NCBI RefSeq assembly: GCF_040807025.1
Contig: NC_090947.1
Span: 6,634,001-6,698,000 of the forward strand
Reading direction: 5' to 3'
DNA: 64,000 nucleotides
From: Struthio camelus
Lineage: Eukaryota > Chordata > Aves > Struthioniformes > Struthionidae
A program made the translations under genes and the position numbers. A model generated the notes under the pieces. That model was not told where the DNA came from and made no database searches. It was given only the letters and a program-made list of their open reading frames with translations. The first letter of the stretch is position 1. Each line of letters opens with the position of its first letter. This document shows positions 8,740 through 21,237 of this stretch, one piece after another.

Positions 8740-11100
8740 TGTGGACAGAAGCAGCAAGTGGAAGCATAATAATGCCTGATAATTGCTTATTTTGCTTCTT
8801 CTTTTTCTTTAAATTAAAAAAAAAAGGACTAAAAATGACAAGATCCTGGAAAATAAGAGTAACAACCAGCCCTCCAGTGCTAGTGGATGTGGCTACTAAA
8901 AAGACACCTTGGCAGCCCACCAAGTGAAGGGTCGGCTGCTCCTGCTTGTCAGAAGCCTCTGCTCCCCAAGGGATCCTTGCAGGGATCACGCGGGCTCTTG
9001 TCCAGGGGCTCGCTTTTGTTCGCGAAACAGCAGCCGCTAAATTCCCCGTGCGTTGGCCATGGCTGAGCCAAGCTCTTAATACACCCCCAAGCACTATTCC
9101 CACAGCTGAGCGGAGCCAGGTTCGGTGCGCCGTACCGTTTGAACAGGGCACTCGGGCTCAGTTTCCCTGGAAAGCCTCCTGACTGCGGGAAGAAATTGTT
9201 GGCACAGGCCACCAGGGAACAGAGCTGCGACAGGAGCATGTCGGATCCAACTCGCAACAATACCTTGCATAATGCAGTGAACAATGAATGAGCTCAGGCA
9301 AGTCGGGCGTTTTCTTTAAAATCTTCAGTCTCTAAGAAGCCAGGAGGAATTGACTACCCGGTTAAATCATGCATTTCACCACAGGAGGTTTGGGCCCATT
9401 GTTTCAGATTGCTTTTCTCGCTGATGCCATTTCTTAGGAGCTTATAATAACGCCTGTGTCCAAAAATGAGTTTGAATGACCTACAGTCATTCACATTACT
9501 GCCATTTATACTCTAAGTCATGCCTACTAGTGCTGAAGGTGAAGCAAATACCTTTGCTCTAGGGAAAGCGCAGAGTAAATAAATGCTCAGATTTCACTGA
9601 GAGATTCACACCGACTCCATACCAACTTCTGCTAAAGTCCATCCGCTACATACCTTATATATAAGTGGGTTGGTTGCATGGTCCTATCTTCATGGAGATA
9701 CTGTGTCATGCGTTACTGTATTTGCCATCTTATCATCTCCTGGAACATCCTCAACAACTGCTTACATGGGAAAAGACCCTAGGATCATACTCACTATTTT
9801 CTTTAGCTGTGTTTTGTGCAATTTGATAGCAACATTGTGCAGATCGCCAGTTTACCTGCTCCTCTGGACCAGAGCTTAACTATTGCGTAGCCTACTGGAG
9901 AGGTGAAAAATCAGTATCCAAGAATGGATGGAAAAGACAAAGCCATTCACTCTGAACCCATAATAATATTAGGATCTTGATGGAATCACTTCTCCTGGTC
10001 TCCTTTGTCTCTTAGAAATGAAGTAAGGAGTGAAACACTCATCTGTAAGCCCAGTCCAGTCCACTGCCCACGTATGGCCTGGAACAATTTCCCTGGGACC
10101 CACTGGGGACAAATTATATTTGCTTCTATCCTGCCATTGTCCTTTAACCTTAAGTCCCTCTGACAATCCAAAGGGGAGACCAGGGCAGATGGACCAGAGA
10201 GACGCAATGGAGATGATGTAAATGGACTTGCTCACAAAACCCCAGGAGAATTCGAGCAAGGACGTTTTGTATGGAAAGCAATGCAAACAGAAAGAGAATG
10301 ACCTATTTTCCTACCCCACAAGGACTGCAGGAAAGGAAGGTGGAAGCAGAGGATGCTTCACACAGGAGCACTGCAGCAGGATTCCCCATGGCTGGGGAGG
10401 AAGGCAGCAACAGGGCAATGGAAAGGACATCTGAGAAGTCCCATACCATAAGCAGCATTGGGAAAATCCTTCATGAATGACTGGAAAAAAAAAAATAAAA
10501 GCCTCCACGTTGAAGGACACAGAAACAGCTAGAAAAGGACATGTCTATTAAAACGTGCAAAATACGCCTATTCAACAAAAAAATTAACAACAGGGTTACT
10601 CCAGTTACCAGAGCCTCAAGGCTATAGTTACTTAAGTACACAGAATTTACTAAGATTATTTCATTGATACAGTACTTGATCAGTAATTCAATTACCACGC
10701 ACAAGCCTACATCAAACAGCTACACATTCAGAAGATATCTTTGGCATACTTCCCAAAAGTGAACCTTCATGCATCTTTCATATGGCCAATATAATTAAAT
10801 TTACATGTACATGTAGCAGAACAAGCACTTTAGGTAATAGGACATAATCCTAACAGCAACTTTTCCTTCTTTGTAAAAAAAAAAAGAAGGAGAGAAAAGG
10901 ACTCCACGCTGCGAGAGAAAAGAAAGCACGGGAGGAGTGAGGACATCCCGACCACGAACAGAGGGAAGACAGAGTACCAAGATGCAGGAGGAAAGGGTCT
11001 GGCTACTACTGCCTACTTCAAACTGTGAATCCAGTGTATTGCAGCACCACCGTGTCTTATATTCTTAGTTCTGGCAAGAAAAGCAATAGATTTTCATCCT
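8740..11100. other. non-coding tract with scattered short open frames
   Basis: Open frames at 8669-9151 (minus, 160 codons) and 9969-10286 (minus) have no recognisable domain and overlap frames on the opposite strand. A short run of A lies near 10484-10494 and another near 10876-10885. I see no repeat family that I can name. Confidence 0.4.
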
Positions 11101-11280
11101 AGCTCTAGTAAACAGATTTATCTGATAAACGTTTTATTTTACCAATACTGCCTTTAGGCAGTTAGAATTTAATGGGAACCGTCTCCATCAGATTCCTTTC
11201 AGCTGGATTATATAATCTTTAATATCAGGCCTTAATCAATGGCTAACACTGGTTAAACTGCATTTATCGAATGCACCAAA
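11100..11280. promoter_or_regulatory. candidate regulatory element with short dyad
   Basis: Contains GATTTATCTGATAAAC (two inverted GATA sites), a perfect 7-bp-arm dyad ACTGCCT-TT-AGGCAGT at 11147-11162, then GGATTATATAATC, TTAATCAATGG and GCATTTATCG. The clustering suggests a regulatory element; no direct evidence. Confidence 0.25.
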
Positions 11281-12520
11281 TCTTCTATTTCCCCTTCCTT
11301 TAGCACTTATTTTCTCTCTTTTTTTTTTCCCTGTAAAGCAAAGGGTGAGCAGAGGGTTAACAATAAAGAAAACATACACGTAAGACTAATGAAGAGCCTC
11401 CGTTTTAAAGGCTACACTTGATAAAAATTTATAAGGGCTAAAGTGCTCATAAATTTTACAACCTACTACACATTTGCAGATTTATATACATAAGTGCCCA
11501 GTCCTCCACATAGCTGAAGTAGTTTCATACGTACAGTCGCTGTTATGTAGATGACTTGTTCAATACTGCCTGTGACGATGGGCGATATCTATGATCATAC
11601 CTGTCTCCAAATAATTACACACGCTAACGTGGTCATGGAGCGAACCATTAAGAGCATCCTCTCCTCTGCCTTACTTGCACGAGACTCCTCACCAAACACA
11701 GGACTGAGTTGCAAACAAGGATGCAGGTGATCTTCCATGCTGAGAAACAACAACCATTTGCACGCTAACGCCCAGGCTGTTCTGCTCACCGCCACTTTCC
11801 TTGTTTCCCTGTGTAAACAGGGACTGTCCAAACAGGAAACTTCTGTAGTTACACTAGTACTTTTAACCTAAATATATTTAAGTCCATCCTCCTGCTGTAA
11901 CCTGCCAAAGCTATCGCTAGCCAACAAATGTGCAATTATCAGGGGAACAGACTGGATGCACTCCAGTTTTATTTTCCAGGGGTCTTTGATGATATTAAAT
12001 GCAGTGTTTTGGAGTCACACCTCAGTATATGCCAGTGCAATGTTCTTCTCTATGCAAATCCACCGTGGGCTGTAAAGGCAACAGAGCAGAGCTCTTAAAC
12101 ATCAGACCCAAGGAGCGCCACCGTGACTCAAAACAAATGCTGATGGATCTAGCACACACCAGCCTCTCCAGGGGAATGAGTGAGAAATGCTGCAGAAAAA
12201 CCTTCTGCTGGGAAATTCTCCTCATTACGAAGGAATTATCTTCCTATGCAAAATTATTCTTTACCCTGAACTAGGAAGGTTGTCCCATTTTGCTACCTAT
12301 ACAAAAAAACCTGATTTTGCTCCAAATCTTGCCATGTGCTTGTTAGCCGAGCTATCTCAAGCCACTGGGTTCTTCCAGCAAGTTTAAGCACTCCACTTTT
12401 CCTCTGCGCATTCTCCTGTATTCTGCAGGCAAAATGTATGGTATGCCCCTGTACTAGGGAAACGTGGGAGATATTGTGGGAAGAGCAAAGATTCCAAAGT
12501 ACCAAAACCTTAGAACTTCT
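11281..12520. other. non-coding tract
   Basis: Polypyrimidine/T-rich stretch near 11310-11330, otherwise unremarkable mixed sequence. Short open frames on both strands overlap one another and none resembles a protein family. Confidence 0.35.
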
Positions 12521-12554
12521 ACTAAGTAAAACAAGTAAAATAACCCACCTTTGC

Positions 12555-12625
12555 ATCTACATCGCTCATCTGCAGAATGAGTATAATTATTCCTTAATGG
12601 GCATAATCCTACCAAGTATTCCTGC
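12555..12625 (+). repeat. possible diverged MIR-like SINE fragment
   Basis: CTCATCTGCAGAATGAGTAT followed by AATTATTCCTTA resembles the part of MIR that reads roughly CTCATCTGTAAAATGGGGAT then AATAATAGTACCTA. Only about 40 bases align by eye, so this is tentative. Confidence 0.25.
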
Positions 12626-15600
12626 CCTACCGCTGAATCTTCTCAGTCTACAGTAAAGACTCCTATGCAGCTACCAGGGACTATCCAGGCAATATTTACA
12701 CGTCCAGAACAATTTCTGAGAGAATTACTGCAAATTTTACTTCACATTTAATTCAACCTTTTCTATTAAAAATGCTTTTAGGGGGCTCTTCTCTCTCAGC
12801 TCTTAAGCAGAGTGTTTCTTCTTCATCGCTCTTCTAGCTACTAGAAAGGCAATAATCAGCATTAGCAGGGCTCGCAAGGATGACCTCAGTGCCACCGTTG
12901 CTCTCTTATTTTGCAAGGCCCTGGTTCACACTGTGTGTATCTTGCCTCCAAAGCAGCCCAGGGACACTGTATGAAACCCAGCAGATACGCCAGCGCAGTG
13001 GTAAGACTTGCACCTTCTTTCAAGTTCACAGGGCAAGAGCTGAGTCAGTGGCACAAACTCGGAGAGCATTGCAGGCCGACATGGGTAACGTCCTCATTGA
13101 ACTGGTGATGTACCGGGCAACACCGCCTTTAAGTCTTTTGGTATTGGAGAGAACTACTCACAGGCCCAAGAGGTTGCACGGTCCAGCGGACAGAGCACTG
13201 CAGTGAGGAGCAGGCAATGTGGGATCTAAAAAGAGAATTTTGTTCCTTCCATCTGCTATGTAGCCTATGCTTTTGTCAGGGTAGCCCCATCTCTTATTGG
13301 ACAAACCAGACGTATGAGCCCAACTCTCAACAGAAAAGGCCAGAAAAATGAAAGGTGTGTTATTTGCGTGGTCCTGTGGCTTGCGAACTGCGGTTCCCCA
13401 GCTCACTCTGCAGCATGTTGTCACACAGCACTTGCAGCAGCAAACCTGAGAAAGGAGCTAATGGCAGCCCAAGGGATGGAGCAGAGAGCGGGAAGCAGCA
13501 GGTATTATCCAGGCCAGCATGGCCCCTGCACACCTTGGAGTTTGCAATCAAAGCTTAATTTCTTCCTCAGCAAGTGAAATCTCTGGCATGGTGGGAGGAG
13601 CCTGACTGCAAGCAGATAAGTGAGGGGACACAGATGGCATCACTGATAATGGCACCTGCCAAACTCGACTGCAGCAATAAAATATCGCCTGTGCTTTTGG
13701 GAGCTAGCGGCAATGCAAATGGAGGCACCTCCACATGAGCTGATAACTCATCTCCTCGTGCAGCAGATGCTCAGACGCACCAGTCGGTTCCCGGTCAATG
13801 GTGGAGTCCTGCCGCTCAGAGCTGCCGCATGCTTTCAAGGAAACAATCCCCATCACTGCTGAAGAGGAAGGAAAGCCCCTCTCTCCTGTTGTATTTTGAA
13901 AGAACCTACCACACAATTTGCAGATTTCATTGCAAACATCTAGCAGATACCTCATTTTGGGCCCACGCCCTGAGCTCGCCAGCTGGCTCGTGGGGTTTGC
14001 AGCACAGTGTCGTGCTTTCTGCCACATTCCAGCTCACACGTGGTGGCAAGAGGATGTGGAGCAGGGGAGCTTTGCCAGCAGCCGCAGAGCCCCTGCCTCC
14101 CAGCAGGACCGCATTGGGGGATGTGCTCCCAAGCCAACTAGTGCCAGCCCTCTCCTCGCGTGAGATCACACGCCCGGCTTTCAGGCGACCAAGCATCCAT
14201 ACTGCTTAGCACACCCCCTGGCATGAGGAGCCTCTCGTGCCAGAACCGAGGGAGGTGGAGGGCTCTGGGTTGCTGCTGCACACACAAGAAATAACCATGC
14301 AGTTGCTCTCCGGGTTATCAGCAAAGACTACTTATAGAACCAGCAGATCCAGGAATTTGTACGGCTGCACTGGCTGCTTCCTCTGCTGGTCCCTGCTGCT
14401 CTGCATCCTGTGTCACGCCAGGATCTGGGCGTCCTCCTTTGTGCCGTGCCCCTGGGACAAAAAGGGGAGAAGTCTGCTAAGTGCCAGCCCCCCATGAGCA
14501 TTCATGTTCTGGCCTCAGCCTTTCCCCCTAGCCTTGGACAGCGCTGCGTTGTGGTGGAGCGCAGCACTATCCACAGAGATGCTCACCCAGCCGTGCTGCT
14601 TGGCGATCCTGCCAGGTTAGGGTCAAGCATCACAGTGTTAGTGATGTAGCTTTAAACACATGCTCTGTACACTGCACTGAGCCCCGTTGTGCTCTGTTCT
14701 CCGTTTTTGGTAGCGTAAATCTTAGCAGCTAGCTAGTTAACGGTTTGGACGTTGGGCGCCCAGTTATCACTGCGACCAGTCCCTGTCTCTGGGCCAGTCA
14801 ATTGGATGGTCAGATTCCCAGTGACGTCGATATGCTCCAGCCAGGCCTTAAAGCAAGAAGAAAGTGCTCTCTAGGAGCAAAGCACGTAGCCTTATTCTAA
14901 CACTCTTCCCATTTACTAACCTTTTAGTACTTGCGCCTTTGTTGAAGGAGTTAAAAAAGGGGTGAGCCACCTTATCTTCTGCAGGCTACATCTGAGTTAC
15001 CAGCGCTCGGCTGCTGCAAAGTAGCTTGGTCCACACAGTAACCAGATGCAGAGTGCAAGGCCGGTGCTGGCAGCTCCGCTGTTAGGCCTTAGCACTGTAT
15101 ACCTCCACCTTTTACCGAGCAATGAGTGCTCCACCAATGCGGGAACTGCAATACTCCTCAGCAGGTGAGAAGGGGTAGTAATTCAGCGACACCATCACAA
15201 ACCAGCTTGGCAGGCAGCAAGGTCTCACTACAGTTACATTTACTACCAACTGCAGAGAAGCCAGGTTATAAAAGCAACCACTAATCAAAAGGTAATTTCC
15301 TCGTATTTAGAAATAAACACTGAAGACTAATTTAGTGACAAGCAGCAACTTAAAGCAGGTAGGTTTTCTCTGGGTTTCATTCCACGCCACATGCTTCGTT
15401 TGCAGATATCTAAACTAATGATCTTTTGGAAAAAATACTTCCTAGAGCGTCCCATTGGGATGCAGAGCGGCGCTGCGAAGCCACCCGGCCCGGTGCAGCT
15501 GCGCGCCGTCGCTGAGCACATCGCCACATTAGCAGTCCCACGTGTGCCGAGATTTGCATAAAAGGAGCAGTTATCAGCAATTATGGCTTGCCAAGGCAAA

Positions 15601-16435
15601 ATTCTTCAAGACCCCCTTTACAACTAGCGACAGATGTAGCATTCACAAGTTTAAGCTATAATTTTTTCGGAGACTGGGCAGAAACATAAGGAAAACACTG
15701 TGCGTTTTGCAAAGCTGCTCATTTCAGCATTCAAAAAATTAAAACAGAAAAAGGGAGAAAGAGGGAAGATAAATAGGGCCTAAAGAAATGAATAAACTGC
15801 AGGCACAGAGCCAGGATTTAATATTCAACGCTCGTGACAAATATCCAGACTGATCTGCTCCCAAACAGGTCAACTTTTACCTCTAATCCAAACCAGGAGG
15901 CATCATCACACGCACACACGTGCACACCCATTTCCCAGCTGTCCTCTTCCTTCAGGGTTTCATCGCAGGCTCTGTGAGGAGCCCACACAGTCACTCCCAC
16001 CCAGGGGAGGAAGCCAGGGAGCAGAGACTGAATATGGGCTCTGCCTTTGGGCCACCGCTGCGGTCTACAAGCCCCTATCGTAGCTGCATTGCAAATATCA
16101 GAGCAAAGACCTGGGAGGGAAGAGAAGGCAGGACTGCAGCAAAGAGAAACCCCCCACCCTGCCTAGAGCCTGAGGCAGTGCTGGATCCTGTCTCATCGCT
16201 CTGCAGCTCGGCTTTAAACCCATCTCTGCAGAGGGAAGCAAAGGCTGAGAAGCCACCACGAGCAGGAGGCTCCTGTGGGCCTCGCTGCCAGGACATCCAG
16301 GGCCTGGTGAAAGTCCTCAGCATCTTGGCTGCATTTCCAGCTCTCCTTGGTATCGGTCCGGCTCAGTATGCAAAGCCTGTGGCAGAAAAGGCAAGTGAGC
16401 CACGACAGAAATTTCTAAGAGGCAGTGGTTGCATG
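12626..16435. other. non-coding tract
   Basis: Mixed GC with a small CpG-rich patch near 15465-15530 and an octamer-like ATGCAAAT at 13714-13721. The candidate frames at 12880-13206, 13704-14027, 13829-14209 and 15920-16447 have no homology I recognise; the last runs into the CR1 fragment. No RNA genes seen. Confidence 0.4.
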
Positions 16436-16440
16436 TGCTC

Positions 16441-16530
16441 ACCATAGGATGACTCAGGCTGGAAGGGACCTCAGGAAGTCTCTAGTCCCACCTCCTGCTG
16501 AAAGCCAGATCAGCATTGAGGCACAGCAAG
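16441..16530 (-). mobile_element. CR1 LINE 3'-end fragment (minus strand)
   Basis: GATGACTCAGGCTGGAAGGG followed by ACCTCAGGAAGTCTCTAGTC and CCACCTCCTGCTGAAAGCC is the reverse complement of the 3' untranslated end of CR1, the dominant LINE of birds and reptiles. Only the last 80-90 bases are recognisable, as expected for a severely 5'-truncated copy. It supports avian or other archosaur origin. Confidence 0.8.
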
Positions 16531-18280
16531 GTAGCTCGGGACTTTGGGATGTGCAATGCCAGGACACCATCTCCATTTTACACACTTTCTGGAAAACAAT
16601 TCCTTCTGCCCATCCTCATACAAGGAAACAAAACTGGGATGAAGAGTCTTCTCTCGTCTGCTCTCTCTACAGCACCTACCCAACTAGCTACAGGATGAGT
16701 TCAAAACCCTCAGCTTGTGTACCTCAGATTTGGGGAACGCCAAGCTCAAAGGCGACATGAGCCTCCTGTACTACAGACAGCCCTGTGTGGCCTGCCCACA
16801 GGGCACCGTTTGCATATTCCTGCTTTCGTGAGGATTTCCAGACGCACAAGTGGCACGGCCACTCTATTCCCTATCTGGTGCATCTCGGGGTACATCCCCG
16901 TCTCTTGTCAGCACCAGCATCAAGAGACGTGGCTCATGTAGAAACCTCCGAGTTACACAAAAGCACAGGAGAGGCGTCTCTTCAAAGCAGCTGCAGAGGA
17001 CAGGACCTTCATAGCTGCAGCAGCTGAAAGCAGTGCTGCCTTTGCCTGCGGCTGAAAGGGCAGTTTCTGCTCCCTCTGTCTTAGTAGATGCCACAGTAGG
17101 TGCCCACAGCCAGGTGCACGTGGAAGGAATTGGCATACCCATCCCACCTCCGGGCATGTGGTGCTTACCACACAAGGGCGTTAAATATTCAGTGCAACCC
17201 ACCTGCGATGTTAACCAGCCAATCAATAATGAAAAGCAGCAAGAAGACGGAGAATCTGGACACCTTTCTACTGTATTTAAAATTTAACCATCTTGTGTTC
17301 AGGACCTTCTCTGGGGTGTCGGAAACCATTCTGATCTGATGCTAGGAAACGATAAGTGAGATGGATTCAGGGGCTCCTGCAGGCTTTGGACATGTATAAT
17401 TCAAACTCCATTGCATATTTCAAATTGTTTTGCTATTTGATACAGCACAAGCGAGCCCTGCTGAGAGGGAAACATTGCTCTGAACCTGGGAGCACCCATC
17501 CCTTGCCCAGTCCAAGCTGTTTCAAAAAGGAACATCAACACTGAAGAAACTTCACCAAAAGCTGCTCCCAGCACAGCTCCGTGCACAAGCTCGGGACTAT
17601 GGTGAAGCATCATTATTAGCGCTGCAACATCGTGTGCTCAAAGGTCACAGGGCACCAGCACTCCTAATTTCCCCTGTCGCCCATCTTCTCTGCATTGGAG
17701 CAGGACCCAAACTTCTCAGGAAAAGGTTTCCAGCTTTTTTTTTAGTATGTACAGAACAAAGCAGCGCTCTCGATGCCTTGTTTTCAAAAACAGGTGATTG
17801 GCCTAAAATAATAATAATTTTGAAAAATCGGTCTATGGCTGTGTTTGTGGGAAAATATCAACCCAAGCAATTAAAGTCTACCAAAATTATAAGCAACTGA
17901 AAACAGACTTGCAAGTTCCAGGAAACCTTAATAGAAGAAAGCGCTATCAGACACATTATTATAATTCACACAGCTGTCTGCAGTGTTCTTCATGTACTGG
18001 ATTACAACCAAAGCTATTTTTGCTTAAACAGGTTTTGCTACCTCATCACCTATTTGCATCAGTCACATTTTGCAATGAAACCAAAACAGTTCCCTAACAG
18101 CTAAGATACTACAAAGTTCAAAACACATAATATCTACATTCAATTTTCCCTGACTTAAGTAGTTGCGTACCTTTACAACAGGACAAATCATTCCCAAATC
18201 TCAGTGTGCCAAAGACAGGGGATGAGCTATGAGGGAAGAAGGGCAGCGGTAGCTCTCCCCACAAGGCAGCTGGTAGCGAT
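16531..18280. other. non-coding tract
   Basis: No named repeat or exon. The sequence just right of the CR1 fragment may be further degraded CR1 but I cannot align it confidently. Short overlapping frames on both strands are not convincing. Confidence 0.35.
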
Positions 18281-18282
18281 CT

Positions 18283-18312
18283 TTCCTCCTCTTCCTCCTC
18301 CTCCTCATCCTC
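18283..18312. repeat. (CTC)n trinucleotide repeat
   Basis: Imperfect CCT/CTC repeat of about 30 bases. It produces an apparent poly-glutamate run in a minus-strand frame (18118-18600), which is otherwise unsupported as a gene. Confidence 0.85.
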
Positions 18313-18360
18313 GTTCCACAGCGATTTCACAATAGCAGCACTGGCACCTCCAAAGAAAGA

Positions 18361-18447
18361 AAAGTGATAAACAAAAGATGCAACCAAGGACAATGTGCTT
18401 TCAGTGAGATTTGGAGAAAGAGGATCAGTAGCTGAGACAGATACAGC
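18361..18447 (+). repeat. diverged 87-bp direct repeat, copy 1
   Basis: This segment aligns without gaps to 19622-19708, with 18 differences in 87 positions counted by hand (about 79% identical). The shared blocks include GTGCTTTCAGTGAG and GGCTGAGACAGA-like sequence. The gap-free alignment suggests an old local duplication or two copies of an undescribed interspersed repeat. No terminal repeats or poly-A were found. Confidence 0.7.
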
Positions 18448-19621
18448 TACTGGGCCACTGCCCAAGCAACAGCCTAACCCTTCCCCACCACCAGGTTTTA
18501 TCCTGCTGCCTTTCTGGGCTGCCTTCATAAAAAGCAGGAGCCAAGTCCTTGATGCATTTCCCACGGTCCTGTTCCTCTCTCGTGGGGCTGGGCCCTGCAC
18601 AGGACCAAAGATTTGTGGTTTGTTTCTGCGAGTAGGAGACAGGAGTCTTGGGAATAAGCTTTGGGCCTAAGCTGGAAAGGTTTTTCCCAAGGGGGTGGCT
18701 CTGCACCCTCCTCTCACCGCACCGTCAGATCCCACATGAATAAAATTGCTTTTTCCCTGCACTTCTGTGGTCCCTTCCTGAGCTGCAGGATCGCCAGGGT
18801 CCCAGAGGATCCTCGCTCTCAGCCATTCGCAGACTGAAACTCTGATACGGGTGAGACGTCTCCTATGTATGGGGCAGCAGCGTAGCGGCCGATGCTATTT
18901 GATCAGCGGAGGCCAGGCTGAAATTCATTGCAAGCCCTGCTTTTGCAGGTCACACAGACACAGAGCCCCCCCCTTACCCCCTGGGCAGTGCTTCGCCTTG
19001 TTGCCGGACAGCTGCCACCGTGACTTTCCTCTTACAGACGCTCGTAACCAGGAATGGGAGCCTCTGACAAGTGCTGGAGAGCCGCCTCTCCTCCTGCTGC
19101 ATTTAAAGTTTTCCCATTAAGGCTTCTCTATTTCAGTTTCGTAACCCCTCCATCTCCCTTTCCACCTGGTATTATTAGGGCTTTCTACTCATTTATGCTA
19201 AAGACGGTAAATAAGCCATTAAGTTGTGTGGAGGCATAGCCTGCTAGGAAGCCTCTCCCCGCTAGAAAGGGAAAGGAAGGTGTCATAACAATTCAACAGT
19301 ATCTTATACAAATATATCCGTTCATGATTTTATGCGTACAATATGTGATTTGAATATATATGGTACACACAGGGTTTGCTCTAATGTGAAATTCCTGTGA
19401 ACGGCCCTAAGCAATGAGCAGCTACGGGCAGACTTGCACGCGGCTGCTTACAAGGCAAAGTCCAGTGCGAGCCACAGGACTTCCCAAACAAGAATCCTCT
19501 TTGCATCTGTGAGACCCACAAAGACACGCGTGGCTCTGCTTCCCAGCTTAGCATAATCTAAACGGGTATTTGTCCTTCAGAAAGGGAAGGAGACGGTCAA
19601 CTGACAATGAGTAATAACAGC

Positions 19622-19708
19622 AAAGCGGTAAACAAAACACACAGCAAAGGAGGACGTGCTTTCAGTGAGCTTTGCGGAGAGACGAGCAGTGGCTGAGACA
19701 GACACAGC
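19622..19708 (+). repeat. diverged 87-bp direct repeat, copy 2
   Basis: Partner of 18361-18447, in the same orientation and 1261 bp downstream. Similarity fades abruptly on both sides. Surrounding DNA between the copies is non-coding and contains no recognised repeat. Confidence 0.7.
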
Positions 19709-19709
19709 A

Positions 19710-20767
19710 AAGGCGTGCTGGGGGCGCAGCAGAAGATGACCTGATTTTGGCCCAGTAAAGCCCGGGAGGCTGAGGGGTTATAGCAGGGAACGACACCGGG
19801 GGCAAGCCCTTCAGAAGAGCTCTATTTCTAGGATCCATCCGCAACTGTCTCTCTCTGATGCTCTTGCTTTCAACATGATGAACTACCTGTTGCAAGATTA
19901 TCTTCTGCTTAACTACACTGGACTTAAAGAAGAGAAGTACCCAGTAAGGAAGAGGCAGCTGATTTCAAGTGTTCCACAAAAATATTAAAGTTGGATGACC
20001 TGTTGATTTAGAAAATTGGCCAACTGTAAAAAGTGACTGGTGAGCTGAGGGGTATTTTGGGATGACTGCTAACCCCTCCTCCTGCAATGATCAGGTATTT
20101 ATTTGAGACACTGAAAAGGACTCCATTCCCCAAACAGTAATCACTTGTTTTTGAAAAGCATGGGCACTATTCTTTTTCTTTGGTCCTTTTAAAATGTTGT
20201 AGACATGCAATAAAAACCAGTACATCCCCAGCCTGTAGAGCTATTTCTCGTTAATCTTTCTGTACCTACAGCTTGTGAAGTGACAATACGCTGTTCGTAC
20301 CTCAGTGAACACGACACTGATTCCTTCTGACTTCAAAGCCCTTCAACCTTCTTCACATACAGAAACAAAAATCCTAAAACCAAGCATCTGCCACAGTAAG
20401 GGTGTTTATAGTCTAACAGGCCTATCTCCATGCAAGACAAATACAAGCAGTTTGGGAAGACCTTGAACTCCAGCTGCTGAATTTTTGCCAGGTACAGGCC
20501 TCTGGCAAGGCAGAAACAAACACAAAAGGCTACTAAATTGGCTGCTCCTAACCAGCAAAGAGCAGCTGCCAGCTCCGCGCCAAAGGAGGAGGACATGGTC
20601 TCTCCTGTTTATTGCTACGGCTAGGCAGGCTTGGAAGGAGCAAACGTGATCGCTACAAATCTGTGCATGGCATATCGCAGGCAGGGTGATCTCCTGATCA
20701 AAACTTCTCATGTCATCATTAATTGCACATCTCTCCCTTAAAAAGAATGAATAGCATGACTGGCCTG
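19710..20767. other. non-coding tract
   Basis: No gene or named repeat. Ends at a run of 12 T (20768-20779) followed shortly by a run of 10 C (20812-20821). Confidence 0.4.
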
Positions 20768-20853
20768 TTTTTTTTTTTTGATTTCCAACAAATTCTCCGA
20801 AATCAAAACTTCCCCCCCCCCGCCCCCTTAACCAATTCTAATTGGGAATAACA

Positions 20854-20899
20854 GGCTGGGATTGAGCTAGGGAGAAGGCTGGGATTGAGCTAGGGAGAA
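20854..20899. repeat. 23-bp tandem duplication
   Basis: Two exact copies of GGCTGGGATTGAGCTAGGGA plus GAA, at 20854-20876 and 20877-20899, just right of a C10 run. Probably a replication-slippage product. Confidence 0.9.
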
Positions 20900-21195
20900 C
20901 GTGGGATAAACTCCAGGACAATCTTCCTGCAAAAAATTCCCATAGGGCTATAGAGCTGCTCTTGGAGGGAACAGGAAAAGCGCAGCTTCCTAAGTTTAAA
21001 ACTACAGCAAAAAATACGTCAGAAAAAACTCATGTCAGATCAACCTGGCAAGGTTTCAAGACCATCCCAGTGACACATGGAGAAATGCCTAGCACTGGTT
21101 TCAACTGGGAAACCAAAAGCCTCAATTTTACTGAGTTTTACCTCCACATCATCTGAATTTCACCAGATCAGAAGAGTTCATTTTTCCCACTATAT

Positions 21196-21237
21196 GTTTC
21201 CAAATGTACGTTCAGACACGTACATTTGAAAGGAAAC
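21196..21237. other. strong hairpin-forming inverted repeat
   Basis: Perfect 10-bp arms CAAATGTACG (21201-21210) and CGTACATTTG (21219-21228) enclose an 8-base loop. The stem is extended by GTTTC (21196-21200) pairing with GAAAC (21233-21237) across a 4-base bulge. It could be a dimeric protein-binding site, a structured RNA or chance; its length in AT-rich DNA is notable. It is shorter than a typical microRNA precursor. Confidence 0.6.

Noticed and set aside
15920..16447. Longest open frame (175 codons, plus)
   Set aside because: No recognisable domain, it overlaps a minus-strand frame, and its end runs into a CR1 fragment. Length is within chance for 64 kb of moderate GC.
18118..18600. Minus-strand frame of 160 codons with an acidic Glu run
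   Set aside because: The Glu run comes from the (CTC)n microsatellite; the rest has no domain and lies over the 87-bp repeat copy.
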